Assembly: GCA_027924585.1 (NCBI GenBank)
Contig: BSBM01000442.1
Coordinates: forward strand, 3,596,001-3,660,000
Length of the DNA stretch: 64,000 bases
Reading direction: 5' to 3'
Source of the DNA: Larix kaempferi
Taxonomy: Eukaryota; Streptophyta; Pinopsida; Pinales; Pinaceae
In this document: in pieces, positions 32,048 to 42,520 of the stretch
Layout of the letters: the number at the start of each line of letters is the position of its first letter
Numbering within the stretch: the stretch's first letter is position 1
Notes under the pieces: generated by a model
Told to the model about the DNA's origin: nothing
Databases searched by the model: none
Seen by the model: the letters and a program-made list of their open reading frames with translations, nothing else
Translations under genes and position numbers: made by a program

Positions 32048-33310
32048 AAGTATGGCTGAAGGCATGTCTGATTACACATTAGATTTTGATTTCTGTGAAC
32101 ATTGCTTATATGGTAAACAAAATAGGGTAAGATTCTCATCTGGTGTTGTAAGAGCTAAAGGAATCTTAGAGTTAGTACACATTGATGTGTTTGGACCTAT
32201 GCCTGTTCCATCACTAGGTAAATCTGTGTATTATGTTTCATTCATAGATGATTTCTCAAGGAAAACATAGATTTATTTCCTGCATAAGAAATATGAGGTT
32301 TTTAATATATTCAAGGAATTTAAGGTTCTTGTAGAGAATCAAACTGAAAAGAAAAGAAAAGTACTGAGAACAGGTAACGATGGACAATTCTGTGGAAATG
32401 AATTTGAGGAGTTCTGTAAGACGTGTGGAATAGCAAGGCAAAAGACTACTCCATACACACCTCAACATAATGGGGTTGCAGAAAGGATGAACAGGATGTT
32501 GATGGAAAAGGCAAGGAGTATGCTCAGTGGTGCAGGGCTAGTACAACAATTCTGGGCAGAAGTTGTTGAAACTGCGTGTTACTTGGTAAATAGGACACCC
32601 ACATCAGCGTTGGTTGAAAAGACACCTCATGAGGCTTGGACTAGTAAGAAACCCTCTCTCTCACATCTCAGAGTGTTTGGGTGTGATGATTTTGTGCATG
32701 TTCCAAAGGATAAAAGGAGCAAGTTGGATAATAAAGCAGAAAAATGTATCTTCATTGGTTACAAGGATGGAGTGAAAGGTTACAAGCTGCGGAACCCAGT
32801 AAAAAGGAAAACAATTTACAGTCGAGATGTGATCTTCAGAGAAGTTGAAAACACTTACAGGATTGAAGATGTACCAAAGGAAAAGGATCCAAAGAAACTA
32901 CAGTTTGACATTAAGGATGAAAGAGGTGATTCATTTGAGGAACCAGATTCGTCTGGATCAGATGAAGAGGCAGATTCGTCTGAATCAGATGAAGAGGCAG
33001 AAGCACAGACTCCGGTATTGAGGAGATCTGACCGAGTAAGAAGGCAAGTTGAAAGGTATAGTTCACCTGATTTTCATTCTAATTTTGTGTTATCTATTAT
33101 TGATGATGATCCTAGAACTGCTAAAGAGGCAATGGATTCAAAAGATAGTAAACTATGGAAGAAGGCCATGATAGAAGAAATGGATGCCTTGGACAAAAAT
33201 GAGGCATGGGATTTGGTTGAGTTGCTAGAAGGAAGAAAACCTGTTGGGATCAAATGGGTATTCAAGAAGAAGTTAAATGCAGCAGGTAAAGTGGAGAAGT
33301 ACAAGGATTG
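32010..33310 (+). pseudogene. R2 integrase and linker
   Basis: LGHIGEKGLRLLQGK and FCEHCLYGKQ give the zinc-binding domain. The catalytic core has Asp in HIDVFGPMPV and Glu in YTPQHNGVAERMNR. The middle Asp of the expected T-D-N-G is replaced: the sequence reads RTGNDGQFCG. A TAG at about 32268 (Trp expected) interrupts it. LKCFIGY-like and YSRDVIFRE motifs follow, then an acidic duplicated SSGSDEEAD / SSESDEEAE stretch, typical of the copia linker before RT. Confidence 0.88.
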
Positions 33311-34634
33311 ACTAGTAGCGAAAGGTTATTCCCAAATTGAGGGCATTGATTTTGGTGATATTTTTTCACCTGTTGCAAAATTGACTTCTATTAGATTTAT
33401 TTTATCTATTTTTGTTGCTTTTGATCTTGAAGTAGAGAAGATGGATGTGAAGACGACATTCCTACATGGAGATCTTAATGAAGAAATCTATATGAAGCAA
33501 CCAGAACGGTTTGTGGTGAAAGGTAGAAAGGAGCTTGTCTGTAAGCTGAAAAAGTCCCTCTATGGATTGAAACAATCTCCAAGAATGTGGTATCAAAAGT
33601 GTGATACTTATATACTGGGACTTGGTTTCTCAAGAAGCAAAGCTGATCACTGTGTTTATTTCAAACTAATTGGTGATCATTTTATTTATGTGATATTGTA
33701 TGTTGATGATATGTTGCTAATTAGAAACAACAAGGAAATCATCAAGGATGTCAAAAATCAGTTGTCATCTGAATTTGACATGAAAGATCTTGGTGCTGCA
33801 AATTTTATTTTGGGCATGGAAATAAAAAGAGATCGAGAAAACATGAAACTCTGGTTGAATCAGAGGAAATATGTTGAGACAATATTGAAGAGGTTTAATA
33901 TGCAGGAAAGCAAACTAGTGAAGGTGCCCATTCCTGTAGGTGTAAGGTTATCTGCAGAACAGTGTCCCACGACACAATAAGAGGTAGAGGACATGTCTCA
34001 TGTTCCCTATGCTAGTGCTGTTGGCAGTTTGATGTATGCCATGCTCTGTACTAGACCAGATATAGCCCATGCAGTGGGAGTTTTGAGCAGATATATGTCA
34101 AAACTAGGAAAGGAACATTGGACTGCAGTAAAGAGGGTCTTCAGGTATTTGTGTGGCACTACAGATTTTGCAATCTGCTACCAAGGAAGACCCAGACTAA
34201 ACAGAGAGATAGATATACAAGGATTTGCTAATGCTGACTGGGCTGGAGATCCTGATCACAGAAGATCTACAAATGGCTACGTTTTTTATTTATTTGGAGG
34301 ATCAATCAGTTGGATGAGTAGAAGACAAGCTGTAGTTGCACTCTCAACTACAGAAGCTGAATACATGGCAGCTACGCATGCAAGTAAGGAAGCTGTATGG
34401 TTGCAAAGGTTGTGTTCAGGTATTGGTTTTGTTCAGAATGCAGTGAAGATAGGATGTGATAGCTCAAGTGCAATCTTTCTGGCAAAGAACCTTGCTTATC
34501 ACTCGAAGACAAAGCACATTGATGTGCAGTACCATTTCGTCAGAGACATGGTTGAACAAAACAAAGTGTTGCTGGAGAAGGTTGATACTTTGGAAAATGT
34601 TGCAGACTCTTTGACAAAGTCTGTGAGTACTTAG
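33180..34634 (+). pseudogene. R2 reverse transcriptase and RNase H
   Basis: Begins EEMDALDKNEAWDLVEL and GIKWVFKKKLNA. After a TGA at about 33309 (Arg expected) it has MDVKTTFLHGDLNEEIYM, KKSLYGLKQSPRMWYQ and an intact YVDD in ILYVDDMLLI. After a TAA at about 33978 RNase H follows with FANADWAGDPDHRRST, LSTTEAEYMA and GCDSSSAIFLAKN, ending VADSLTKSVST. Apart from the two stops the sequence is intact. Confidence 0.92.
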
Positions 34635-34731
34635 AGGTTCTCTTGGTGTAAAGAGAACATGGGCATTGCTGCCCTGAACTGTTGAAGTCATAAATTTCTC
34701 CTATATGTGAAGAGAACAACAAGTGGGAGAA

Positions 34732-35099
34732 TGTTGGGTGTCTTATATCTCTTCACATGGTGGCAGAGCGCAAATTTTTTTTTGGGTTGCTTTTTGCTTT
34801 TTTTGCGATTTCGACCCATTGTATTCTATCTAATCCTGGTAAAGGGATTAGGGTTGTAACCTAATTTCGGGTAAACGAATTAGGGTTTTAGATGTTGCGA
34901 AATACCATATATTGTATTGTAAATGGTTGAGTAAACATATAATGAAAGGAGTTGTGCGGCTCTAAGTTTTGTTGGTTTTTCCCAGTTAAGGGTTTCTAGG
35001 TGAAAATATCTATGTTATGCATGTGCCATTGTATATTTTCTGTTAATGCTTAAGAATCTGTATAAGTTTTTACTACACTGTTAAGGTTTAAAACTTACA
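34732..35099 (+). repeat. R2 3' LTR
   Basis: TGTTGGGTGTC...AAAACTTACA, preceded by the purine run GTGGGAGAA. Confidence 0.9.
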
Positions 35100-35104
35100 C
35101 TTCC

Positions 35105-36098
35105 TCGCTTCGGTTTGATGCATGCCATCCCTGCAACATAGCTAATTCTCTACAACAAAAGAGCCTTTGAATCCTTGGGATTATAGGCATGTGCCTCAAT
35201 ATATTATGAGGAGGACCATGTGCTTTAGCCTTGTTAGTCGATTCTTTGTATCTGTCATGCCCACATTTTGGACATATCTCTTTGTCTACATATTTTCCTC
35301 TACATATATTACAATCATTGGGGCATGTATGATAAGATATGTACTCTACACCCAACATTTTCAACATTTTTTTTGCCTCTATGCAGCTGTCGAGAAATAC
35401 ATTATCATTCGGAAGTACATTATCTTTCAATAACCTATAGTTAGTGGGAAATACAAATGGACATTGTCATTTAACGCTCATAAAATCGACCATTTTCAAT
35501 GATGATTGTGTCACAAGATTCCTCAAAATATAATGTAGTTGATAGTTAGTTATCCCAACATTGCCAAGAAACATGCGTCTGACATGCCATACTTTGATTT
35601 CAATTTGTATAGTAACATTGTTGTCCCCAACAGTGTAGACTTTGACTGACTAGATCCAAATAGAGGTGTGATGGAAGCCGATTTAAGGATTTCGAAGAAG
35701 GGTTCAGTAATATGAGCATCATTCCCTAGCTCATTGTCCTGGAATGTATGGAACAAAATTGCATCCATGACACTCCTTTGTCATAATAACTCGTCCATAC
35801 CAACCTCTACTTCATTGCCTCCATTTCCAACATGTGAAGAACTACTATTACTATAGGCATTCCTGGTTGGTGAGGATGGACATAATGGAAATTGAATAGG
35901 TGGTTGATTTAACCATTCTTGGTATGCTTCCTCTCCAAGTTGTGCTCTTTTTTTCAGCCTTCTCTCAATTTGACATTGTATTGAGGTGAAACGGAAGATG
36001 GTAGGCAGGTCTCTCATCATTAGAATCCTGATTTCAAAAATATTGAACATTACATCAATGATGTTAGTAATCACAATGCAATTGGTTTGATATAGCAT
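35105..36098 (-). pseudogene. CACTA TNP2 transposase, N-terminal part
   Basis: Minus strand. 36098-35781 encodes RRLKKRAQLGEEAYQEWL and a GNEVEVGMDELL acidic stretch. After a stop, 35768-35550 has AILFHTFQDNELG and KYGMSDACFLAML, and 35430-35105 has NDNVFLDSCIEAKKMLKMLG, YHTCPNDCNICRG and CPKCGHDRYK with a four-cysteine cluster. This is the normal start of TNP2. R2 cuts it just after WHASNRSEE. TNP2 binds transposon ends and catalyses CACTA transposition; this copy is broken in at least four places. Confidence 0.85.
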
Positions 36099-36407
36099 TA
36101 TAGAAAATAATTATTACAAAAGCACGAGAATTACTTCCAATAGAAAATGTTAAGCTGCAAACAATTTATAAATAAGACGGCCGAGTTGAGCAATAAATTA
36201 ACATCAATTCCACATTAAATATGAAAATTTAAAATTGAGAAACACATTTTCAAATTGAATTTATAAATTAAATTAACAATTTATAAAACATAATTTCAAA
36301 CTAAGTAATACATTAATATGAATCTATTGAAAATTAAAAAATACAATTAATCAATGTTTTTTTGTATTGCGCCCCAAGAGAACGTCTAAAGGTAATCCCA
36401 ATGCAAG

Positions 36408-37250
36408 TCATCTCTGACGAGTGGTTGGTGGTCTACGAAAGTTGTAGTTTATTAACAACTCATCACCAGGAGACAAACTACGTATTGCATGTACAACAAC
36501 AAATATGGAAACTTTCCTTTTCATAAAGAACTCCTGGTCATTGAAGTGTTCTTCAAATGAACAATTCGGAGAAAATAAAGAGCACCTAGAACTATTTATG
36601 AACCCTGTAATGTTCCCATGAGTGCGTGGATGACCATCTATATACAATAGGTTCTTCTTAATTTTTTTAGAAACATAACCATTCATGCACATACTATACA
36701 TGGAAATGTTGTGCTTGTATTTAACAATATTCAAGTAATCGGACCGACAATAGATAGGACTGCAAAATGGAATAAGTGCTACTGATTGTTTGGGAGGAAC
36801 AAGTACATGTGAAAGGATAAACAACCCAAGATTTGCATCATCTATATTAGACTTGGTAATCATAAAATGATTACCACAAAAGGAGAATTCAGTTCCAACA
36901 TAAGGAACATGTAGAGAAGACAACTAAGTGCCATATAAAGCGCGGTTGAAAGAATTTTGATATTTACTTTGCAAATTCACAGGAAGGGAGAAATCATCAC
37001 TACCCTCCATTAATTGAACGAACTTCGGTGTGTACTTGGATAGTTTTGCTCTCAACTCATGCAATTTTTTGGATATTCTAGTAGAGATGGGTTGGGTGGC
37101 ATTCATATCATACTTTGGATCCCTAGAACTTTCAGATGACTGAACATAAGCAAAGGGGTTCGTCAATTTATGATGAGACCTAGTTTTTTTGGGTTCCAAA
37201 TTTTTCAAAAATGAGCATAGGGAAGTGTTCTTGCGTGTATTTTCTATATC
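36408..37250 (-). pseudogene. SET-domain ORF inside CACTA element
   Basis: Minus strand, about 280 codons with a single internal TAG (36924-36926, Gln expected). After a basic N-terminus (KKTRSHHKLTNPFAYV) and a helical stretch comes a SET-like fold: FMITKSNIDDANLGLF, LLYIDGHPRTHGNITGFINSS, SPNCSFEE, and finally VVVHAIRSLSPGDELLINYNF. The G-N-x-x-x-F-I-N and G-D-E-L-L-x-x-Y motifs are the cofactor-binding and catalytic signatures of SET lysine methyltransferases. The expected N-H-S is N-S-S. It lies directly upstream of TNP2 on the same strand. An acceptor-like TAG precedes it at about 37252, so it may be a downstream exon. Confidence 0.72.
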
Positions 37251-37370
37251 ACATATTGGATTTTTTTACTACAATAGGGGTTATTATACCATCGACATTG
37301 GGTAATCTATCATTGGTTTAATGGGTTAGTGTGACACGCCAAGGGTTCTCCTTCAACCCTTGATATTCTT

Positions 37371-37800
37371 AACAACCACAAACTACCAAGGTGTCATAAA
37401 ATATTTCTAGCTCATGATGAATTACCGTCGATGAACCAGGATGGTGGCTTGAAGATGGCATGTTACAATTGGAGGGGTAAAGCAACTGCTCATTTTCATC
37501 CACGAATTGCTTGCGGTATCTTACTCCTGATAAGACCTTCCGACGTTTCTTGTGCATTCGAACTCGAACCCGAAAAGTGATCCTGCAATATAGAATAAAT
37601 CAATACTCAGATTCACATGGATAAGTAACATAAATTCAATTAAGTAGTCAAAATATAAATAAAACCTGAACTTACCGGGGATGGAAATGGAGAAATCATC
37701 GAACTTTGAACAAGATGGTATGAGATGGAATCTGAAGAATTTTCCATTTGATACTACAAAATTTTCTTCTTGCATTTGAACCAAATCAACAATCAATATA
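37371..37800 (-). pseudogene. Possible upstream exons of the SET ORF
   Basis: Minus strand. One frame, starting at an ATG at 37557, encodes MHKKRRKVLSGVRYRKQFVD and HHPGSSTVIHHELEIFYDTL, ending near a GT. Further upstream, CCCCG followed by GTAAGT (about 37678) and TATTGCAG before GATCAC (about 37585) look like good splice sites around a short intron. The phases do not fit a single model that I can defend, so exon joining remains open. Confidence 0.4.
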
Positions 37801-37999
37801 TGTCTCTATAGTCCTAAGATATTTTCAAGAATTATATCACAATTTAACTTCCAATATAGTTTGGAAAACCATTTTGTAAGAATAAGGTGAGTTTAAGAAA
37901 CATATATATACTATGAAATATTGTAATTGGTGTTAAATACCAAAAGAATATTTGGGATGAATATATAATTTTAAGTGGACACATAAAAACCAAGAATTT

Positions 38000-39260
38000 A
38001 TAAATTAAATCGGTGCGTTTATTCATATCTAAATGCATTGAAGCACTTACATAAACAAAACACACCGGTGCGCAACGAATATAAACACACAGTTAAAGAA
38101 AATCCGCAAAATCCCCTGCAGTGGAAAATATCTGCTACATTTGGTAGTGGATATTTCTACATGCATTTTTTACAAAATAATTCATTATGGTGCGTTTACT
38201 ACACATAAGCACATCGGGGCGTCCGAACTTTACACGCACCGCCGCACGGTTTTTTAAATTGTTGTTAAGACGATGTGTTTTACCTATGTACACATCGATG
38301 TGAATTTACAACATGTGCACCGAAAATGCCGAAATCAAAATTTAAAAAAACCGCATAGACCCTTTTTTCCCTAAATTAAAAAAGGGTGACAATTTTAAGT
38401 TCGACAAGTAAATCTAAATAGTGTTTAGAATCCAAAAACCTAAACATTAATTCACTGTTTTGTTGAAATTTTCAGGGGAGAGTTTTGGAAGAGAGACTTA
38501 CGTGGAAAGAGTTTGGAGCAACTGGAAGGGGTTCCAAGCGTCATAATTTGTTAGGTATGGTTAATCAAACAAAACTTTACATAATATAAATTTCAAGCAT
38601 GTAAATATTATTATAGATCTTATTACCTTATTTAAAGTTTAAATAGATTTAGAAAAAAAACTTCATACTTACCTTCAATGTTGCAACCCTTAGTTTCTCG
38701 CTGCTTCTTTTATTTTTATGTGGCTGAAATTTTTTACATTAGGGTTTAAATCCATCTATTGTTATACATAATTACGATTTCACCTTTTAGGAATTTTGGA
38801 TTTACTGAGCTTGTGATTATATATAGAAAGCATAGGGTGATATGGGGCCACTTTCTTGGTTGAATCTGTAACCATGTCGGCCATGTTAATTTTTTTTTAA
38901 TAATTAAAAAAGGCATGCATCAAAATCGGTGTGTTTGTATTACATGAATGTACCGGTGCGTCCATCAACATAATGCACCGGATATGACCTGCGTTGCGTC
39001 ATTTTTTATTATTTTATAAAAACACGAAATTCATTTTTCGTGTCTCAGTTCTCTATTCCTGGTGCATCACATTTACTATAACGCACCGGATATGACCTAT
39101 GTCGCTTCATTTTTTATTATTTTACAAAAATGAAAAAGTTGATTTTCGTATCGTGCTTCTCTGTTCCTGGTGCATCTTATTTAATTGAACGCATTGGGGA
39201 GTTTTGATTACTGACGCACCGAGGTTTTTCATGTATTCAAACACATCGATATTAGATTTA
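38000..39260. repeat. Subterminal-type repeat array 1 (GCACCGGTGCG motif)
   Basis: At least a dozen variants of the palindrome GCACCGGTGC occur in both orientations, for example ACACCGGTGCGC near 38070, ATCGGTGTGT near 38930, TACCGGTGCGTCC near 38955, CGCACCGGATATGACC near 39085 and GACGCACCGAGG near 39215. Arrays of short binding motifs are a hallmark of CACTA element ends, where the transposase cofactor binds. Here the array lies between the leftward genes (TNP2, SET) and a rightward gene. Confidence 0.65.
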
Positions 39261-39269
39261 TTCCTTTTT

Positions 39270-39300
39270 AATATCTATATATATATATATATATATATTT
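39270..39300. repeat. (AT)n microsatellite
   Basis: Short run of about 12 TA dinucleotides. Confidence 0.9.
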
Positions 39301-39399
39301 TGAAGGTCTGTAATTTGTTTGTATAATATATTGATAACTTCTGTATTTAATGGTGCGTGTGTTTTATTGATAGAAAATGCATGCTATGAGTTCAATGAA

Positions 39400-41166
39400 C
39401 ATCAACTTTAATTAACATGATGGGAGCACATCCAAAATTATGAAGAAGGCAAGTGATTTTAATTAATTTCTGTATTTAAGTTAATTTGTTTGAATTATAT
39501 GTAAAGCTAACTAATATGTATTCGTTAATGTGTGACATGCAGAGGAAAAAATGAGGAAGATCGATAAGATTCTTACCAAACTAAGTTCAGAAGAGTGTAA
39601 AACGTTGATAGAAAAGTTGCATAGGGATGAATATGGTGAATGAAAAATAAGTCAAAATGAATTATTTATTGAAATTTGAGTAATAGTCTGCTTAAGAATA
39701 TTCACTAATATGTTTCAAATAACGTAATTCACATATGTTGAATGTTATGCATGGATTGACAACAATAGAATTCAATGTCATCATAAGAATTAATTTTTAT
39801 GGAAGATGCAAATGATGATCAATTGGTCCTTAGCTCATCTAAAGTGGTGTTGGAAGTTAATAGAAGGGGCAAATAATTTTATAATACAATGAGGGATTTA
39901 GTGGAAAGAATGTACATACATACTTTTCACTTACAATACATAAACCAATCAAATGATTCGAAGAATCAGGTTATATGTAAACTAAAAGAGGCATTCCTAG
40001 AGCAATGGTCAATGAGACATGCCATGTTTGCAATAGCAAAAACATACAACAAAAAAGGAATAATTCAAAAGGTAATATTCCTAAACATGTTTATGTAGAA
40101 TATGTATCTATAACTATTACAAAGCATCATTAATTAATTAATTTTTATTCTGTCATATTTATTTTCATATCAATAGAAAAATAGTGTAATGTCATTTTAC
40201 ATTTCAGGAAGATTATGAGAATCCCAAAGGATGAATTAGGTGATATGCAAAATGTGCCAGTAGGGATGTCCAATAAAGTGTACAAGGAGATGGTCAAGGA
40301 AATGGACATAATTGCATCGCAGGAAGAGCCATCTCAACAACAACATGCTTCAAATGTATGAAATAATTGGTTTTTAGGTTTATGTTATACATTTCATTAA
40401 TTAATTCAACATTAAATATTAATTTTCAATTGTTTTGTTCCAGAAAAGAAAAGAAAATGGAGCCTATTCAGCACACAAGACATGACAACAAGGACAAAAT
40501 GGGTTAATAGCAAAGCTTGTGAGTATTTGTGATTTCATTGTAAGAAATAAAGAGTTCGTAGTGTTTGTGATTGATATATTCATTTTTTTTTAATTTGTTT
40601 TCACTGGAAATCCTTGCATGTCTTCAAATATGTGTTAACATACAAAGAGGAGCCATCAGAAGAATTGATTGACATTGGGCTAAGGAAGGGTTGTGAGTAT
40701 ATGTTGGCGTATAAAAATTAATTGCATTTTTTTAAGTCTTTATGTTGTTTTACTTCTCTCATTTTATAATTAATAAAACAACATAAATATTTTATATTAA
40801 ATCTATGATTTGTGACGTTGCATAACACTTGCAGGAAACAAAGTATGGAGTGGAGCCAACAGAATACTTGTTGATGGAAGTCATGAGATTTGGTTTTGAG
40901 ATAATGTGCATCATTCATGAGTCGATTATTTCTATGGTATGCCACTTTTCAATTTACATTAATGTATACTATTTATTTATTTTTCATTATTCTTGCTGGT
41001 AATGTAGATACATCAAGTATAATTTATTTTTATGTTTGCAGATGGAAGCCGAAGAAGAGAAAAAAATTGAGCCAATCAGCAAAACATTTGTTCAAATAAC
41101 CCAATTGATGCAAGTGGCTCGAGCACCGATAACAATTCTAGCGAAGAATGATGCACTCCGTATTTA
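39400..41166 (+). pseudogene. Spliced plus-strand CACTA gene (transposase-associated)
   Basis: Short exons bounded by plausible splice sites run rightwards. 39541-39640 encodes KMRKIDKILTKLSSEECKTL after a TGCAG acceptor. 39830-40065 encodes VVLEVNRRGK, then TMRDLVERMYIHTFHLQYIN and KLKEAFLEQWSMRHAMFAIAK before GTAATA. 40208-40358 has VPVGMSNKVYKEMVKEMD. 40441-40520 and 40835-40930 (EPTEYLLMEVMRFGFEIM) follow, and a last exon at 41041-41166 (MEAEEEKKIEPISK) ends TTTAA. The middle exon has the layout of the plant domain found beside CACTA transposases. Stops after 39640 and near 39870 suggest decay. Confidence 0.5.
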
Positions 41167-41769
41167 ATTTTGATGTTAAGGCAAGCTGTTGTAGCTTGTT
41201 GTATATTTTGAAATAATTGTCTATGAAAATAAGATATTTTGTATAATAATGTATTGGACATAGTGTCTGAATTCAAAGACGAGTTACCATTATGTGTAAC
41301 AATAATTACATGATGTTGACATTTTGATTATTATCGTCTCTACGTTGTCATATTTTGTATGACAGATGCACTCTTATTGATATATAATAAAATAAACTTT
41401 TTTATTCTATTGCATTCTTCAATATTATTGTCAAATGTTACATGTGAAATGGTACATTGGTAAAAAAAAATTCCAAGAAAAAAATGCGTATTTCCATTCA
41501 AGATGGAGCAAAAATAAATTCTCCAGTGCGATCGTAATTAAATGCGTGGATGATTAAATATTACAATAGATTATTGCATCTATGATATAAGAAATTAATC
41601 CAAACAAACAATTTCAATAATTAAAATTGAAATGAATTTTACCATAACCAAATATTTCAATTTCAGACGTATAACAGAATTAAAAAAATAAAAATAAAAA
41701 ATATATATTTGAATGAAATATCAGTATTCATTCTTCAAAGAATCATATTCGGAGTGTTTATTAATATAT

Positions 41770-42335
41770 GTTTCACCGGGACTCCTATACTAACATTGCG
41801 CACCGATGCGTATAAACGAAAATTACGCACACGTGCGTTTTATTTTATGAATCACACCAGCGCATGTAGATTGCTTATGCGCACCGAGAACGATCAAAGC
41901 TTATGCCCACTGATTTTTAGTTTTTAAGCCCAACAGTGCGTTTGATGTGTTAAACTGCACCGAGTCATGTTGATAGTTTGTAAGCACTGGTGCGTTCGAG
42001 TATTAAATGCACTAGTACATTTGTGGATGAAATGCACTGGTGTGACTTGTGACCTGATAAATGTAAGACACCGCTAGATTTAAAAATAATAAAAAAATGT
42101 ACACTGCGTATGATGTAAAATATCGCACCAGTGCATTTATGTTGTACAAATGCACCGGTGCGTATATGCTATACGCAAGCACTGGTGCGACGTTGAAATT
42201 TGATTCTTTCTGGTTCTTGTTTTGGTTGAGTGCACCGGTGTGTCTTTTCTAATCACACAACACCGGTGTGACCTAGTAAACTGGTGTGACCTAGTAAACT
42301 GGTGCACGTAAGTTCAATTGTGCGCATTGATAAAC
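41770..42335. repeat. Subterminal repeat array 2 (GCACCGGTGCG motif)
   Basis: Dense copies of the palindromic motif include CGCACCGATGCG near 41798, CGCACACGTGCG near 41825, CGCACCAGTGCA near 42125, TGCACCGGTGCG near 42150, CACTGGTGCGAC near 42180, TGCACCGGTGTG near 42230 and ACACCGGTGTGACC near 42260. It lies just inside the proposed right end of the CACTA element. Confidence 0.75.
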
Positions 42336-42344
42336 AAACATTTG

Positions 42345-42520
42345 CTAAAACCTCCGGCCACCGAGTATTTTTTAGTTATAAAATGTATCCTTTATGACCT
42401 CCGTAAAAACATACGTTACAATTGGCGGAGGTTGTGGTAGAGTTTTTTTTGACAAATTTTTTCAATCTTGTAACACTAAAACACCCACTATAACCTCCGC
42501 TACAAACTCTTTCCCTGATA
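42345..42520. mobile_element. Proposed right terminus of the CACTA element
   Basis: GGCGGAGGTTGTGGTAG (about 42423-42440) resembles the reverse of a CACTA-type end, and CACTATAACCTCCGCTAC (about 42491) is nearly its reverse complement. ACCTCCG/CGGAGGT boxes occur four times here. The exact terminal base and the 3-bp target duplication could not be fixed because the other end is not in the window. Confidence 0.45.

Larger units (their letters stand above)
30159..35099 (+). mobile_element. R2: nearly complete Tork/Tnt1-like copia retrotransposon
   Basis: R2 has LTRs at 30159-30580 (422 bp) and 34732-35099 (368 bp), primer site TTTGGTATCAGAGC at 30581-30594 and polypurine tract GTGGGAGAA before the 3' LTR. 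The order gag, protease, integrase, RT, RNase H is that of copia. It inserted in the TNP2 gene. The small number of stops and the close LTR match make it one of the younger insertions. Confidence 0.92.
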
